From: Mercurialis annua
Taxonomy: Eukaryota; Streptophyta; Magnoliopsida; Malpighiales; Euphorbiaceae
Reading direction: 5' to 3'
Length of the DNA: 64,000 nucleotides
Assembly: GCF_937616625.2 (NCBI RefSeq)
Contig: NC_065570.1
Location: forward strand, 53,559,665 to 53,623,664
Made by a program: the position numbers and the translations under genes. A model generated the notes under the pieces. It made no database searches. It saw only the letters and a list, made by a program, of their open reading frames with translations, and was not told the origin of the DNA. Shown in pieces: positions 33,871 through 45,655 of this stretch (its first letter is position 1; every line of letters begins with the position of its first letter).

Positions 33871-34824
33871 TTAAACTAATGTAGAACAAGTAGAGGTCGA
33901 TGGGTCAAACAAAGCAGGAAGCAGGTATTTTCTGCCATCAATACCATGCGCATTATAGCTGGCACCAGTTCCTGAGTCCACCAAGAGATCACCTGCATAA
34001 CCAGGATAGGCTCCTTTGCCATAAACACCAGGACAAGCTGAGGCAGCCTCTAAAGGAGCTTCCTTTGGACCTTGATAATATCCATTACCAAATGGGTTAG
34101 TCACAGTCCCAGCCAAAAGGCTAGCCAAATTGATCACCATACCGTCAACACCCACGTCATTATTTGGCGCAACCAGAGGTGAGCCCTGTGGTCCATAGAT
34201 TGGCTGGTGGAATGGCCAGGCACATTGACCTGGGCATTGGGTCTCTGAATTACCAACCCAAATGTAAGCAAATTTAGAGTTTTTGCGATTCATCATCTTT
34301 TGAGTAGAAACAGAAGACCCATGAGTTCCACATCGGCTAGAGCAAAACCCATCAACAGCTACATCTCCCGATGTCAAAACCACATTGATCGCATCTTTTT
34401 GGCCACCCATTGATGCTAATTCAATAATTTGCTTATTAGAAAGCGATTTACCCAGCGAGTAACTCTCATCTACAATCTGGGTACCCAAAGAGAGTCCAAG
34501 ATCAGAAGTTTTCTTAGATTTGATGAGATGGTAGTATTTTTCAGTTGCTTTCCACCATGTAGAAACAGAAGGCTGGGCTATTGTAGGCTTAACAGAGGAA
34601 AGGGAAGTAATAAAATCAGAGACAATTGCACGCTGTGAGGGTTTGAAATTACCGTACCAAATCAAATTGATGGAAATTTTACCCGTAAGAAGAGGGCCAT
34701 TGTGGTATTTGAACAAAAGGGTTTGTTGGGTATCAGCAAGTAACCTGGCTGCGGAATTGAAGTTTGTCAAAGAGAGAACAACAAGAAGCACGAATAAAGA
34801 ACGAGCTGAAAAATTTGAGGCCAT
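33871..34824 (-). CDS. EXORDIUM-like (PHI-1 family) secreted protein, copy 2
   Basis: Intronless, 317 residues, very similar to copy 1 along the whole length after the signal peptide. The signal peptide ([15 protein letters not shown], cleavage before ARLL) is more divergent. All PHI-1 blocks are intact, including CGTHGS, the Cys pair in [29 protein letters not shown] and the terminal CSTLV. It shares [19 protein letters not shown] with copy 1, whereas copy 3 reads [20 protein letters not shown]. Copies 1 and 2 are therefore the younger pair. The TATA box is 107-114 bp upstream. A cell-wall role in growth control is expected from family members. Confidence 0.95.
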   Translation of the reverse strand: MASNFSARSLFVLLVVLSLTNFNSAARLLADTQQTLLFKYHNGPLLTGKISINLIWYGNFKPSQRAIVSDFITSLSSVKPTIAQPSVSTWWKATEKYYHLIKSKKTSDLGLSLGTQIVDESYSLGKSLSNKQIIELASMGGQKDAINVVLTSGDVAVDGFCSSRCGTHGSSVSTQKMMNRKNSKFAYIWVGNSETQCPGQCAWPFHQPIYGPQGSPLVAPNNDVGVDGMVINLASLLAGTVTNPFGNGYYQGPKEAPLEAASACPGVYGKGAYPGYAGDLLVDSGTGASYNAHGIDGRKYLLPALFDPSTSTCSTLV

Positions 34825-34930
34825 TGATAATAACTTTGATGAGACTGTCGAGCAATCCTGAAAAATAAGAGAAGCTATGAGTGTAGAAGTTAGGATTGAA
34901 TTGTGGAGAAAGTGAAAGAGAATTAATTGA

Positions 34931-34938
34931 TTTATATA
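34931..34938 (-). promoter_or_regulatory. TATA box of EXORDIUM-like copy 2
   Basis: TATATAAA on the minus strand, 107-114 bp before the ATG. Confidence 0.65.
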
Positions 34939-35299
34939 GAGGCAGAAGAATTGACGATGGAGAAGCTACGCGGTAGAGGCGAGAATACAGCTGGAAGTTT
35001 GGTAGAAATGAATTTTGCCGTGTTGTTTAATTTAATCATATGGGCATGGTGCTGACTGCTGAGTACTCTATCGCTTTCAACCGATTCTATTTAACCATTA
35101 CAGGCGTTAGCCAGCTAAGGTCAACGTACGCTGCTTTATTTATCATGAACTTCATAGCTTCACCCAATTAATCTACTTTATACATAATATGAAAATGGTA
35201 ACTAAAATTTTTGATTCAAAATTTATATTTTATAATTGAAAGTTTTTAGCTTTTACTTTTTTGAATTCACCAGATCTCATTAAATTGAATATGAAACTA

Positions 35300-35935
35300 T
35301 TACATTTGTAAGAAACTCGGGATAATTTGAAAACTAAACCCGATAACCTGACATGGAACAGACAACATGCTGTCTGATTCGCAGACCTTACTTACGAAAA
35401 TAAAAATAAATTACTAACTATTTCGCGAATTAAGTGCCGTCTTCAATCACTCTTCGTTCAAACTTCTCCAAACACCCGCAAACTCACTGCATCCGATTCA
35501 ATCAACACTTGATATAACTCCTTCTAAAAAAGAGACAACAACTCCTTCTAAAAAGGAGACAGCAAACCTTTCACAGAGAAAGGACAACAAACCTTTCATA
35601 AAAAAAGGACAAAGTAAAACATTTATATAAAAGACAAAAAATAAAAAATAAATAAAACTAGTATAGCTCATAGACGAATCTATTTTGTTACTGAAAGATC
35701 TTCAATCTATCGTCCTTCTTGATAATTGAATTGCGCTTCGTGATAAATTTTAATCCGTCAGAAAAATGAAAAAGAATTGGCTATTTATTATATTCTATGA
35801 AATTAAAATAACATAAATAAAAGGGGTGGCTACCGTCAATAGAAAAATTAAGCCATTGACGGCTGCCGAAGAAAAAAATAAGAAAAAAGTTTTAGGTGGC
35901 TAGGGTTTGTTAGAGAGAAAAGCTTTAGATTTGTG
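35300..35935 (-). mobile_element. Hairpin-rich retroposon remnant
   Basis: Read on the minus strand it starts with AACCCTAGCCACC, then a strong hairpin formed by CCGTCAATAG and CTATTGACGG-type arms (35836-35871). A run of mini-hairpins (35518-35610) follows. The same order occurs in the TSD-bounded retroposon at 54580-55265, which identifies this as a relative. No poly(A) tail or TSD remains visible, so both ends are approximate. Confidence 0.5.
35518..35610 (-). repeat. Mini-hairpin array, 24-25-bp period
   Basis: Four units at 35518, 35542, 35567 and 35592. Plus-strand forms are CTCCTTCTAAAAAAGAG, CTCCTTCTAAAAAGGAG, CCTTTCACAGAGAAAGG and CCTTTCATAAAAAAAGG. Stems of 5-6 bp and a loop near 5 bases are spaced by ACAACAA-like linkers. 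The last two units use a different stem from the first two yet stay self-complementary. Confidence 0.85.
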
Positions 35936-36850
35936 CTTATTATGAACAGAAAATATCCACTTCCAATAAAGATAATTTAAATTATTTGTTGACTTCTTCT
36001 CAATATATCTTTAATTTAATTGCTTAAATATTTTAAATATTAGTATTATTTGTTCTTCTATATCCTTAATTTAAAATCTAGATACTCTAATTATTATTAA
36101 CTAAATATTAAATTTTAGAAAAGTAAGTTTATTACTAATTTTTGTATTGAATAAAATGATTGGTGCCAGGGAATTCTTCACACTGGAATTCATCCTGTTT
36201 TTAGTCGCCTGTTAAATTTGTATCTTTAAATTTCTATTTTTGTTTCGTCTCTTTCTGTAGATCGATATAGGGTTTCAGTTGTTTTTTATTTTTAATATTT
36301 TGATCTATGATGTACTTCGACGGTAAGATGTAATCTGCTAATCTATCAATATTACTACCTTTTGACAAAAAAAATAATTATAATAGAAGTGTTGAAATTA
36401 ATGAATAATGCAAACTAAATTAAAATTTAACCTATATTGTGAATTTATCTATTTTTATAGGATGGGGAGAGTATTTTGAAAACATCAATTATTTTTTATG
36501 TTTAAAGATAAATGTTGAAAAAATACAATTGTTGTCAAATTTTGTATTGGATAAAATTATAATTAATACTAATAATAATAATTAAGAGAATATTAAAAAA
36601 AACAGTTAAAATTAATATTGGGTAATATTGATGTTTCAAATTAATTATTCAAATTAAAACAATAATTTTGCTTATACTTTGGAAGAGCTATAATTAAAAT
36701 TGTCAAATTATTTTAAAAGAGAGTATGTGCATTTTTTTAAGCTGCGTGATCTTTTTCTCCAATTTATTAGGTGGAAAAATTGTTCTGCCAAAAGGGTTGG
36801 ATACGTGAAAAAGTTGTTCATAACGTTATTTGCATTTGCGACCAAATAAG
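35936..36850. other. AT-rich intergenic DNA, no gene seen
   Basis: AT-rich sequence between the retroposon remnant and the MULE MITE. Nothing beyond short chance frames. Confidence 0.5.
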
Positions 36851-36861
36851 CATTGCTTAAA

Positions 36862-37150
36862 GGGTTAAATGCAAATTCATACACCAACTTTAACCTAATT
36901 TGCAATTACAACATAAACTTTTAAATTTGACAATGTCGGTAACCAACTTTTATTTCTTGGCAAATTGGTATACCGACCAATCATAAAACGACAAATGGCG
37001 GTTTATTACAATGTCCACGTTAGTGTTTTTTGAGTTTGGTGTATCGATTTGCCAAAAGTGTAAAGTTGGTTACTGACATTGCCAAGTTTCAAAGTTTATG
37101 TTGTAATTGCAAATTAGGTCAAAGTTGGTGTATGAATTTGCATTTAACCC
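36862..37150. mobile_element. MULE-type MITE with perfect 9-bp TSD
   Basis: Starts GGGTTAAATGCAAATTCATA and ends ATGAATTTGCATTTAACCC. The arms pair over about 120 bp (including ATTTGCAATTACAACATAAA). The TSD TTGCTTAAA is perfect (36853-36861 and 37151-37159). Well preserved, probably recent. Confidence 0.95.
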
Positions 37151-37224
37151 TTGCTTAAACTAAAGTAAGTTGCGTTCCCAAGAAGTTTGAAGGGATGGGT
37201 TTCAGAAGGATTGAGAAAACTTAT

Positions 37225-38118
37225 TTCACGCAACCGTTGCATCATGTCATCCGTGCAACAAACTAACGGTGTATTAGACATGTGGAAAAAAAATTAATAA
37301 AAAAAATTTCTATTATAAATGCTCATTGGCTTTTTGTAAACAGTGGCGGATCCAAAAAATTTTTACGGCCCGAGCTATTTGACATGCAATTTTGAAAGAG
37401 AATATTTAGAAGTAAAAAATTAGAGGTTAGAAAATTAATATACAAGCTTATAAACTAAATTAATTTTTTATAGATAAACTATATAAAAAGAATTACTCAA
37501 AATTAAAAAGAATTTGATTTTGACAGAAAAAAAATTAAGAAATTATTAGAATCACTAATTATTAATTAAAGATTTTACTTTAAATTTAAAAAATTAGAAA
37601 TATAAATATTTAGATTATAAAATTTAACAAGTTGTGAAAATTATGAATAAATTATGGAATTTTTAAAAAAAATTGAACACCTAAAAATCTGGAACTAAAG
37701 TAAAAATTTGCTAACAAATGAGAATTAGAAAAATTCTGAAAATTGAGAAAACGTTGAAAAAACAATTATCAAATAAACGATAATTGATTTTAAGAAATAA
37801 GCATAAGCCATTTTCTTTGATGAAATGAGAGACTGAATTTATTTTAACAAAAGTTCAGCCCTTAATACTTTAAAAGAGGACAGTTGAACGACGTCGTTCC
37901 TTCAAACATTAAAAGTTAAAACAGGTTGGTTTCTATCCTTCTCAGCCCAGGCTAATATGGAGAGATGAATTCACAGTGCAGTAGCAGTTAACCATGGCTT
38001 CCCGACGGAACGTCATTTAATCTTCCATTCTCCAGCGGCACCTGGCTGAAGCCTACCCTAGCCTAAGGGTCCCTGGTTGTAAATATGACATGACACAACC
38101 AATGCATATGATAAACAC
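37225..38118. mobile_element. Small MITE split by a hAT-like insertion
   Basis: Sequence at 37225-37340 plus 38076-38118 matches the uninterrupted copy at 46290-46462. Shared text includes CGTGCAACAAACTAACGG, AAATGCTCATTGGC and GTAAATATGACATG-CACAACCAAT. The uninterrupted copy proves that 37341-38075 is an insertion. Confidence 0.8.
37341..38075. mobile_element. hAT-like non-autonomous element
   Basis: A 735-bp insertion starting CAGTGGCGGATCC and ending AAGGGTCCCTG. Flanking octamers TTTGTAAA (37333-37340) and GTTGTAAA (38076-38083) differ at one base, consistent with an 8-bp hAT TSD. The terminal inverted repeats are short and imperfect (CAGtGgCgg against CAGgGaCcc). No transposase. Confidence 0.65.
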
Positions 38119-39590
38119 TCGAATTATGGAGTTTAATTTGGCAATGTTAATGAGACAAGTTTGGAGGCTAATAAATATGGAAATAACTTGATGATGAGGG
38201 TATTTAAAGCAAAATATTTTCCTTCATTGTCTTTTCTTAAGGCTAAGTTAGGTGCTAATCCTAACTATGTTCGGAAGAGTATTTATGAAACTCAATCGGC
38301 TATTGCTAGATGTGCTAGGATTCATATTGGCAATGGGGAGAATACTTCGGTTTGGAGGAGTCCATGGTTAGATAAAGAGAACGGAGGGCTGCCTTATACT
38401 CCTAATCCGGTAAATTTGATAAATGCTAGAGTAACTAGTCTTTTTGAGGTGGGCGGTAGAGTGTGGGATGTGGGGCTTGTAAGAGACGTGTCTGAGGGTA
38501 GAGATGCGGTTAGAATTCTTAATATTCATTTGAGTAATATGAATGTTGAGTACGGTTGGAAGTGGATATTGAACTCAAAAGAGAAATTTTCAATTCGTAA
38601 TGTCTATCGAGCTGTTTGTGGGGAGTATTTGGTGCAACCGAATCCTTTGTGGAATCAGATATGGAGTTTCAATATTCCATTGCATGTCCGTAATTTTTTA
38701 TGGCGAGTTTATCTTCTGACTTTGGACGTACTTGCTACGAGAAAAGTGTTCATAAAGGGGCAATGTGTGGTGTGTGATAATGGTAATGAAACAGCAATGC
38801 ACTTGTTCTATCATTGCCTATTGCCAAAACTTGTTGGTCGAAGGTGTCAGTTCCAGTTGTAACTTGTGATGTTGGTTTTGTTGAATGTGTCTGCAGCTGG
38901 TCACTGGTCTTAAAAGATGAAAAGTGTTCGCTGATTTCGAGCATCTGTTCGTTCATTTGGGTAAATATGAATGAGATTATTTGAAAGCATAAATCAGGCA
39001 GTCCGGATTCCATTATGTCGGCTGCTTATAACCTGCCGGCGACGTGAAAACTTGCAAAAATTATAAAAGGTGAGCTGCGATTTGCTGGTTTTGATGAAGG
39101 GGGATGGTCGACAACAATGGATTCCTTCGGGCAGTGCATGGGTGAAGGCAAATGTAGATACGACTATGTTTGCAAATTCTGGAGGAGTGGGTTTAGGCAT
39201 TGTAGTGCGAGACGAGGAAGGGAGAGTCATTCGAGCTCGGCAAGTTCGGTTGAATGGAAACTATTCCCCGAGGACAGCTGAAGCGCTTGGGATTCGAGAA
39301 GTGTTGAGCTGGGTAAAGGATGTCGATAAGCTTATTGTTGAATCAGACGCGATGGAGGTGGTAGTAGAGATTCGGAATCAGAGTCTTGTTGCATCAAAGT
39401 TCATTGTTGAGGACTGTGCTAATTTAACAAATCAGTTTAGTAATATTTTATTTTTGTTTGTGAGGCGATATGTGAATCAGGCTGCCCATGTTTTAGCGTA
39501 AAATGCTCGTTTCATTACAGGTCATCAGGAGTGGTTCAGTCACTTTCCCGAATTTCTCACATCTGCAACTGTTTTGAATTATTAATCAGA
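38119..39590 (+). pseudogene. Degenerate LINE ORF2 C-terminal part
   Basis: It begins with RT C-terminal text (FNLAMLMRQVWRLIN). After a frameshift near 38165-38185 a 233-codon frame covers the RT tail and zf-RVT region (VFKAKYFP, GNGENTSVWRSPWL, WNQIWSFNIPLHVRNFLWR, CVVC...AMHLFYHCLLPK). After a damaged linker, 39070-39501 encodes an RNase H-like domain. It has VKANVDTTMF, RTAEALGIREVL, VESDAMEVV and FVRRYVNQAAHVLA, then a stop. Several shifts and a 3' deletion make it dead. Confidence 0.88.
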
Positions 39591-39599
39591 TTCCGCATT

Positions 39600-40610
39600 T
39601 ATTCGGAAAATTTTTTTGCACCCACTTAACTTTTTCTTAGCAAGAAAGGTTTCATCTCTCTTATATTTTGTCATATTTAATCACAATTCTTTAGTTGCCT
39701 TGTATATTAACTACCTTGTTTTACCTTTAAAATAGACTCTTCAATTATAATTAATCTAATACTCCAGTTATATAGAATTGAAATTTGTTTATTTATTTGG
39801 TAAATTTTCTAATATTATCATTAGATTAAGAACTAGAATAACGGAATTTATGGAAAGACAGGGCAATTTAAAAATTTCTAGAAATTAGAAGATGAAAGTA
39901 TGGAACGAGTTGTCGTTTGATAGGCAAATGATGATGAGTGGACAGCTAAATTGGACAACAAGACATGAAAATGATGAGATGGAATTTATTAGAACGTACA
40001 TAGTGGAATGTCATTCGGTCGGGCATAGCCAACCAGCTCTCCTCTTGTCTGTCTTCATGTACAGTTTAGACTGATTTTTTTAAAAAATATACAATTCACA
40101 AATTTAAAACTTTTATTGTTTATTAAACATAAAAATTAGTCAATTTATAAAAATAATTTTAAAATAATTAAACATTAGTACAAATTGATTACTCGTAAAA
40201 ACTTAGTTTTTGATAGTAAAATTTTGAATGAATTTTTTTAAAGGATAATAAATTTTTAAATTTATTAAAGGATTAAATTCATTTAATTACGTTGTGATTT
40301 CAACTTTTAACACAAATATTGGGTAATGTGGTACGATTTTTTATAAGCAAAAAAATATTCAATTCTATTAGTAAAAATTCGTTAAATGATTTATCTGATA
40401 TAAATAAAGCATAGTTCAGTAGTTTAACTTATTTTCGCTTCAAAATAGTCTAAATATAAATATGAAAACATATTAATAAATCATGTTTTTAATATTCCAA
40501 TAAACAACAATATATTTTTTATATTTTAGTTTATATTTGGACGGCAATAAGTTGAACAACTAAATTTTATTTTATTTATATTAATTAAATATATTATTAG
40601 AAGATAGCAT
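39600..40610. other. AT-rich intergenic DNA, no gene seen
   Basis: AT-rich sequence downstream of the LINE. The 60-codon frame at 39892 has no recognisable similarity and is probably chance. Confidence 0.5.
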
Positions 40611-40630
40611 ATAATTTACTACAAATTGAA

Positions 40631-40750
40631 CATTGTTAAAAAAGATTTTGGCCCCAAATTTTAAACGGCTGAATACATGAGTAAGGTTCGAACTCGTGAC
40701 CTCACTTAAGTTAGAAGAGCACCTTATCAACTCATCTACGCCTTGGGGAT
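40631..40750 (-). mobile_element. tRNA-derived SINE-like fragment
   Basis: On the minus strand: CCCCAAGGCGTAGATGAGTT (A-box-like) at 40749-40730 and GAGTTCGAACC (B-box-like) at 40695-40685, about 35 bp apart. The acceptor and anticodon stems of a true tRNA cannot be formed. It abuts a Stowaway element. Confidence 0.65.
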
Positions 40751-40752
40751 TA

Positions 40753-41076
40753 CTCCTTTCATTTTTTTTAGTTGTCACTTTATACTAATATATTTATCTA
40801 TTAATAGTTGTCACTTTATAATTTTTATGCGACTTTTACAATAATCTTTCAAGTTTAACCTTCTTATTAAATCACTTCATTAAATTTTAATTCAATTTTT
40901 AAAGTTAAATCATCTAATAGTATTATTAAGAATTTTATTTTCAAAATTAAATTTTTTAATTGTGGAGTTCATAAATCGAGTTAAACTAGTCTTTATGCTT
41001 GTAATTTAAGACAAAAGAACCACTTTCTAAATCCTAGTAATTTATTCAAAAGTGACAACTAAAAAGATGGAGAGAG
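40753..41076. mobile_element. Stowaway MITE
   Basis: Left CTCCTTTCATTTTTTTTAGT and right ACTAAAAAGATGGAGAGAG are inverted, with GTTGTCACTTT / AAGTGACAAC arms. TA lies on both sides (40751-40752 and 41077-41078). Confidence 0.8.
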
Positions 41077-41542
41077 TAACATTTATAATCCGTTTAAAAT
41101 AAATTCTAACTATCTTTGTCTCTGAAATATTTTTTTTTAAAATATGCATTTAAACGTTTTCAACCCAATATATTACTATGATGAATTTTTCATTTGCCTA
41201 TAATCGAGTAAAATTAACTTTATGAACCAAAGAAGTTGAAAGATGTCCAAAATAATCTTTATGTTTGCCAATGTTAAAAAAGATACAATGCGCTATTATG
41301 ATTTAGCAATGAACATAAGTAAAGCAACAGAAGAATTTAAAAAAAAAAAAGCAAACTAAAATAATTTGCTTTACTATTATTAATCCGAATAAGCCAAAAT
41401 TAATTAACAAATCAAAAAATGACAACGTGTCTTTCTGCTCTCGTTTATAATAGGACCACTATATAGAGTATACATTCATTCCATTCCACTAATTAATTTA
41501 TATCTAAAGATTAAACTTAATCCTAATCCATCCCTAATAATT

Positions 41543-42493
41543 TTAGACCAAAGTTGAACAAGCAGATGTAGAAGGATCGTACAAAGCAGGAAGTAAATAT
41601 TTGCGGCCATTATCTCCATGAGCATTGTAGCTAGCACCGGTTGTTGAATCCACTAACAAGTCGCCGGCGTAACCAGGATAAGCCCCTTTCCCATAAACTC
41701 CGGGACAAGCCGATGCAGCTTCCAGTGGAGCTTCTTTCGGACCCTGAAAGTATCCATTTCCAAATGGGTTCGTTGCTGTTCCGGCCAAAAGGGTAGCCAA
41801 ATTGATGACCATACCGTCAAGACCCACATTGTTGTTGGGTGCCACCAATGGCTGGCTTTGAGGTCCGTAAATTGGCTGGTGAAATGGCCAGGCACAGTAA
41901 CCAGGACATTGAGTTTCAGAGTTACCAACCCAAATGTAAGCAAATTTGTAATTCTTACCCTTAATGTGACCCGCTTTGGATCCGGAAGCAGACCCATGTG
42001 TCCCACATCGGTTTAAGCAAAACCCATCAACAGAGACATCAGAAGATGTCAAAACGACATTAATGGCATTCATTTGATCACCCTTTGAAGCCAATTCAAC
42101 AATATGTTTGTTTGTAAGTGATTTTCCAAGTGGGTACGTTTCATCCACTATTTGTTTGCCTAATGTAACAGAAAGTCTGGCTCTTTTAGAGTTTAGATTA
42201 TAGTACTCCTCTGTTTTTTTCCACCATGAAGCTACAGAGGGTTGGCTATTTTGAGACGATGATGATAGTGAAGTGATGAAATCAGAAATTATAGCTCTCT
42301 GGGATGGCTTGAATTTGCCATACCAGATAAGATTAACAGAGATTTTACCAGAAAGAAGAGGGCCATTATGGTAACTCAAGAGTTGAGGTTGATCTTGAAC
42401 TAGCTCATTCAGCTTCCTAGCAGCTAAAGAAATTTGAACGATTGAGATAATTATGAATAGTTTCAAAACAGATTGAGAAGAAAAGGATGCCAT
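41543..42493 (-). CDS. EXORDIUM-like (PHI-1 family) secreted protein, copy 3
   Basis: Intronless, 316 residues. Signal peptide [16 protein letters not shown], then ARKL. The PHI-1 blocks are conserved ([82 protein letters not shown]-terminal CSTLV). It differs from copies 1 and 2 in the linker after CGTHGS and in LNRCGTHGS in place of [29 protein letters not shown] resembles Arabidopsis EXORDIUM as I recall it. It is the most divergent of the three, separated from copy 2 by about 6.7 kb of transposons. The TATA box is about 123 bp upstream. Confidence 0.95.
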   Translation of the reverse strand: MASFSSQSVLKLFIIISIVQISLAARKLNELVQDQPQLLSYHNGPLLSGKISVNLIWYGKFKPSQRAIISDFITSLSSSSQNSQPSVASWWKKTEEYYNLNSKRARLSVTLGKQIVDETYPLGKSLTNKHIVELASKGDQMNAINVVLTSSDVSVDGFCLNRCGTHGSASGSKAGHIKGKNYKFAYIWVGNSETQCPGYCAWPFHQPIYGPQSQPLVAPNNNVGLDGMVINLATLLAGTATNPFGNGYFQGPKEAPLEAASACPGVYGKGAYPGYAGDLLVDSTTGASYNAHGDNGRKYLLPALYDPSTSACSTLV

Positions 42494-42615
42494 TTTTTTA
42501 AGTTTCAGAAAAATAAAAAAAGAAAAGAGAATAGAATAGAATAGAAATTGAAGCTGAGATGAGTAAGGTGGGCTGAGGTTTTTGAGTGTGAGATAGAGAA
42601 ACGGTAGAATAGTGG

Positions 42616-42623
42616 TATATATA
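42616..42623 (-). promoter_or_regulatory. TATA box of EXORDIUM-like copy 3
   Basis: TATATATA on the minus strand, 123-130 bp before the ATG. Confidence 0.6.
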
Positions 42624-42709
42624 GGTCCAAGAAATGGGATTTAATTAGTTATAAGTACTCTTTAATTAAATAAAGTGGTTTAATGAAGTGAAAAAAGAGT
42701 AGAGAACTT

Positions 42710-44680
42710 GCCTAGAAAAGGACAAAAAGGAAAAGGTAAAGCAAGCCAGAAGATGGGTTTCTCCACTTTCGAGTTACTACTACTTGAGCACAAAAAAAGA
42801 AAGGAAAAGGTTAACAATAATTTTCACTCCTGGTCCCTTAACTTTCATATATTTCCACTAATATCTTTTATTTTTGTTTATAACTATAAAATTTCTAATT
42901 TTGGATAACATAATAAAAAAACTATTACTGTTCTTTTTTTTTTGAAATATATTGGTTAAAAAGATATTGACATATTGGATCAGATAATGAATACATGAAT
43001 ATAGGGACTGGAATATTTAAACACGAACACGATAAAGTAATACTATGTTAAGATTTTTTTTTTTGTAAAATTTTATCTTCAAAATACCAAATTTTTGACA
43101 CATTTTGAAATTAAAAAAGATGATTAAATAGATTGTCTATGTTACTTAGATCAAAGTACCTACAATATAGCTTATATAATAAATAAAAATCACAAATCTA
43201 AAATATGCATATTAGTGGAACGCCAATAATATCTACAATGATAATTATTTTGTCAAAATGTGTTTTTTTTTCTATATTTGTGATTTAATTTACTATATAA
43301 AATGCATTATAAGGGTTCTCGTAAGTTTCAAAATCGACGGTAAAGAGTTTTTACATTATACAATAACATTTTGAAGAAAGAAAATTTACAATTATAAATT
43401 TACATTAAAGGATTTTCATGGAAAAAAGGTAAAAGTTGAGGGACTGAGAGTGATAACTATCCAAAAAGGTAACCCAATTATACCAACTCGCATGTGGCAA
43501 CGGGTATATTACACTTGGCTATTATTAGGCAATCCTGATTCCTGAGAGTTGGACGCGTGAGAAGTAAACATATGTGAACACGTAATGTTCCAAACGAAAA
43601 GGAGCGTACTATAACAGCTTAGTCACAGTTGGCAGTTCCATTAAATTGACGAAAACAACCTCAGTCTCATGTGAAGATTCTAGCTGTTATAAGGATAGGG
43701 ATAGTAAAGAAAGTAATATGTGAAGACTTAAGAGACAGGCTGGAAGTTAATATTTGGCAAAAATAAATGTTGTTTTTATTGGGAAGTGGACACTGCTCCA
43801 GCTGGGATTCAGCCTATGCAATTGCATTTGGTATCCTAGGTGACTCATCCTCGTGACAGCACGCGCCCAACTTATTTATTTTCTATCCATTTTTTTTACC
43901 TTTACTACCTTTATAAATGAAGTAAATTAATTAAAAATTAAAATAAATATAATACCCATTTATGTATTCCAATATTTTTTTCTCCATATATATTTACAAA
44001 TTAATTTTTTTATAAAAAAATTGAAATTGAAAGAAGTGCATATATTTGAAATTGGAAAATTGCACGCCAAGTCACAAATGTGAAGAGGTGGCATTTGATG
44101 AATAAGCAGGGAGTCCAGCTGTAAGAGTGCACTGTAGAAAGCTGTATCAAAGCTAATCTTGAAGAATGGTACAGAAAGAGACAGGTGGTGCAGGATGCAT
44201 GGGTTTAATCCTGTGTTCTTAATTACACTGTAAATGGAGCTCATAACTTTTCTCTTTTTCTGGAAATGAACGTTGGATTCATTTTTCAACTTCACCTGCA
44301 ACTCTCTTTTTTTAAAGTTGAGAGAAATTGTTTAATTATCATTATTACAAAACTTATATTCCCTCCAATCTATTTACAAAATCTTATTTCTTTCATATCA
44401 TCATATTGTTGATATATCACAGCTCCTTTAAAAATTTGTTTAAAGACAAAAATTGAAGAATAAACGGAAGTTTAGAGTTAAATATTGTTCTACTTCTACA
44501 TATAAAAGTATCACAGGCAAATTAAAAAAATAACCTCAACATTTAGGGATTATAGCGAATTAAACCCTGTCAAATTGTTTTCGAATAATATCAGTTCGCC
44601 ATGGCATACTATATGTACTGTCCATTAAAACAATAACATGTCTTTTTTATTTTAGTTTTGCTACTATTATCATAAAAGAG
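42710..44680. other. Intergenic DNA upstream of EXORDIUM-like copy 3
   Basis: Mostly AT-rich. Two less AT-rich islands (about 43480-43880 and 44060-44230) have no open frame of note. I could not match them to an RNA gene or a repeat in the window. They could be regulatory DNA or decayed sequence. Confidence 0.4.
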
Positions 44681-44691
44681 TACGTATAATA

Positions 44692-44912
44692 TAAATTTTT
44701 TTAGGTAGACTCAGTCCACCACGTCATCCGTAGAATAAGCCTATTTATGACACGTCATTAAAATGATTGACAATTTTATAATATTTCTATTCAAAAGTGT
44801 AAATAAGTAACAAACGAATTTACAAGATTGTCATCATTTTAATGACATATCATAATGTCATAGGCTTAGTCCACGGATGACGTGATAGACTGAGTCTACA
44901 TAAGAATTTCTC
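44692..44912. mobile_element. Palindromic MITE, family P, copy 1
   Basis: The arms TAGGTAGACTCAGTCCACCA and, inverted, TAGACTGAGTCTACATAAGA enclose a shared interior with ACGTCATCCGTAGA and TGACAATTTTATAATAT. Four copies occur within 6 kb (see 45435, 48605 and 50257). The ends fit GAGAAATTYTTA. Confidence 0.8.
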
Positions 44913-45434
44913 CGTGTAATAATGCTTAAATGATCAACTTATGTAGTTTAAAAAAATTAATAAATTTTAACAGAAAACGGTAAATCATTTGCACCAATAA
45001 CTAATTGAACAGAAACATTAATCTTTTTTAAATTAAAACAAAAAAAATCATAAATAGTATTTAATTAAGTTGTTTTCTATCAAAATTACCATATAATGTT
45101 CAAATCTAAAATTATTTATATAATAATCAAATTGTTTCTCTTGTGTCATAAAAATTATAATTTTTTCATGAAAACTATAATTTTTTTCATCAAAATTATA
45201 ACTTTTTCGTTTTAGTAAATTAATGAAGTTAAAATAAAATAAAAACATTGCATATAAACAAGTGTATATAAAATAAATATTATTCAACATCCTATATTTA
45301 AAATGGATGCAGATAAAGAAATTATTTCTCAACATCAATAATATACTCTCTTACAAACAAATATTACATAAAAATTTATGCTTACATAAAGTAGAAATTT
45401 TAAAAGCAATTAAGTTTAATAGATAAGTATAAAA

Positions 45435-45655
45435 AGAGATTTTTAGGTAGACTCCGTCCGCCACATCATTTGTGAACTAAGCATATCACATTATGACACA
45501 TCATTAAAATGATGGCAATTTTGTAAATTCGTTTGTTACTTATTTACATATTTGAATAGTTATATTAAAAGATTGTCATCATTTTAATGCCGTGTCATAA
45601 TGTGATAAGTTTAGTCTACAGATAACGTGATAGACTGGGTTTTTTTAAGAATTTC
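45435..45655. mobile_element. Palindromic MITE, family P, copy 2
   Basis: GAGATTTTTAGGTAGACTCC to TTTTAAGAATTTCTC. The interior matches copies 1 and 4 (ATTAAAATGATGGCAATTTT and its complement). A TAAGTATA motif lies on both sides and may be a decayed TSD. Confidence 0.78.

Noticed and set aside
40685..40739. Possible tRNA gene on the minus strand
   Set aside because: A- and B-box-like motifs are present, but no acceptor or anticodon stem can be formed. A SINE head fits better.
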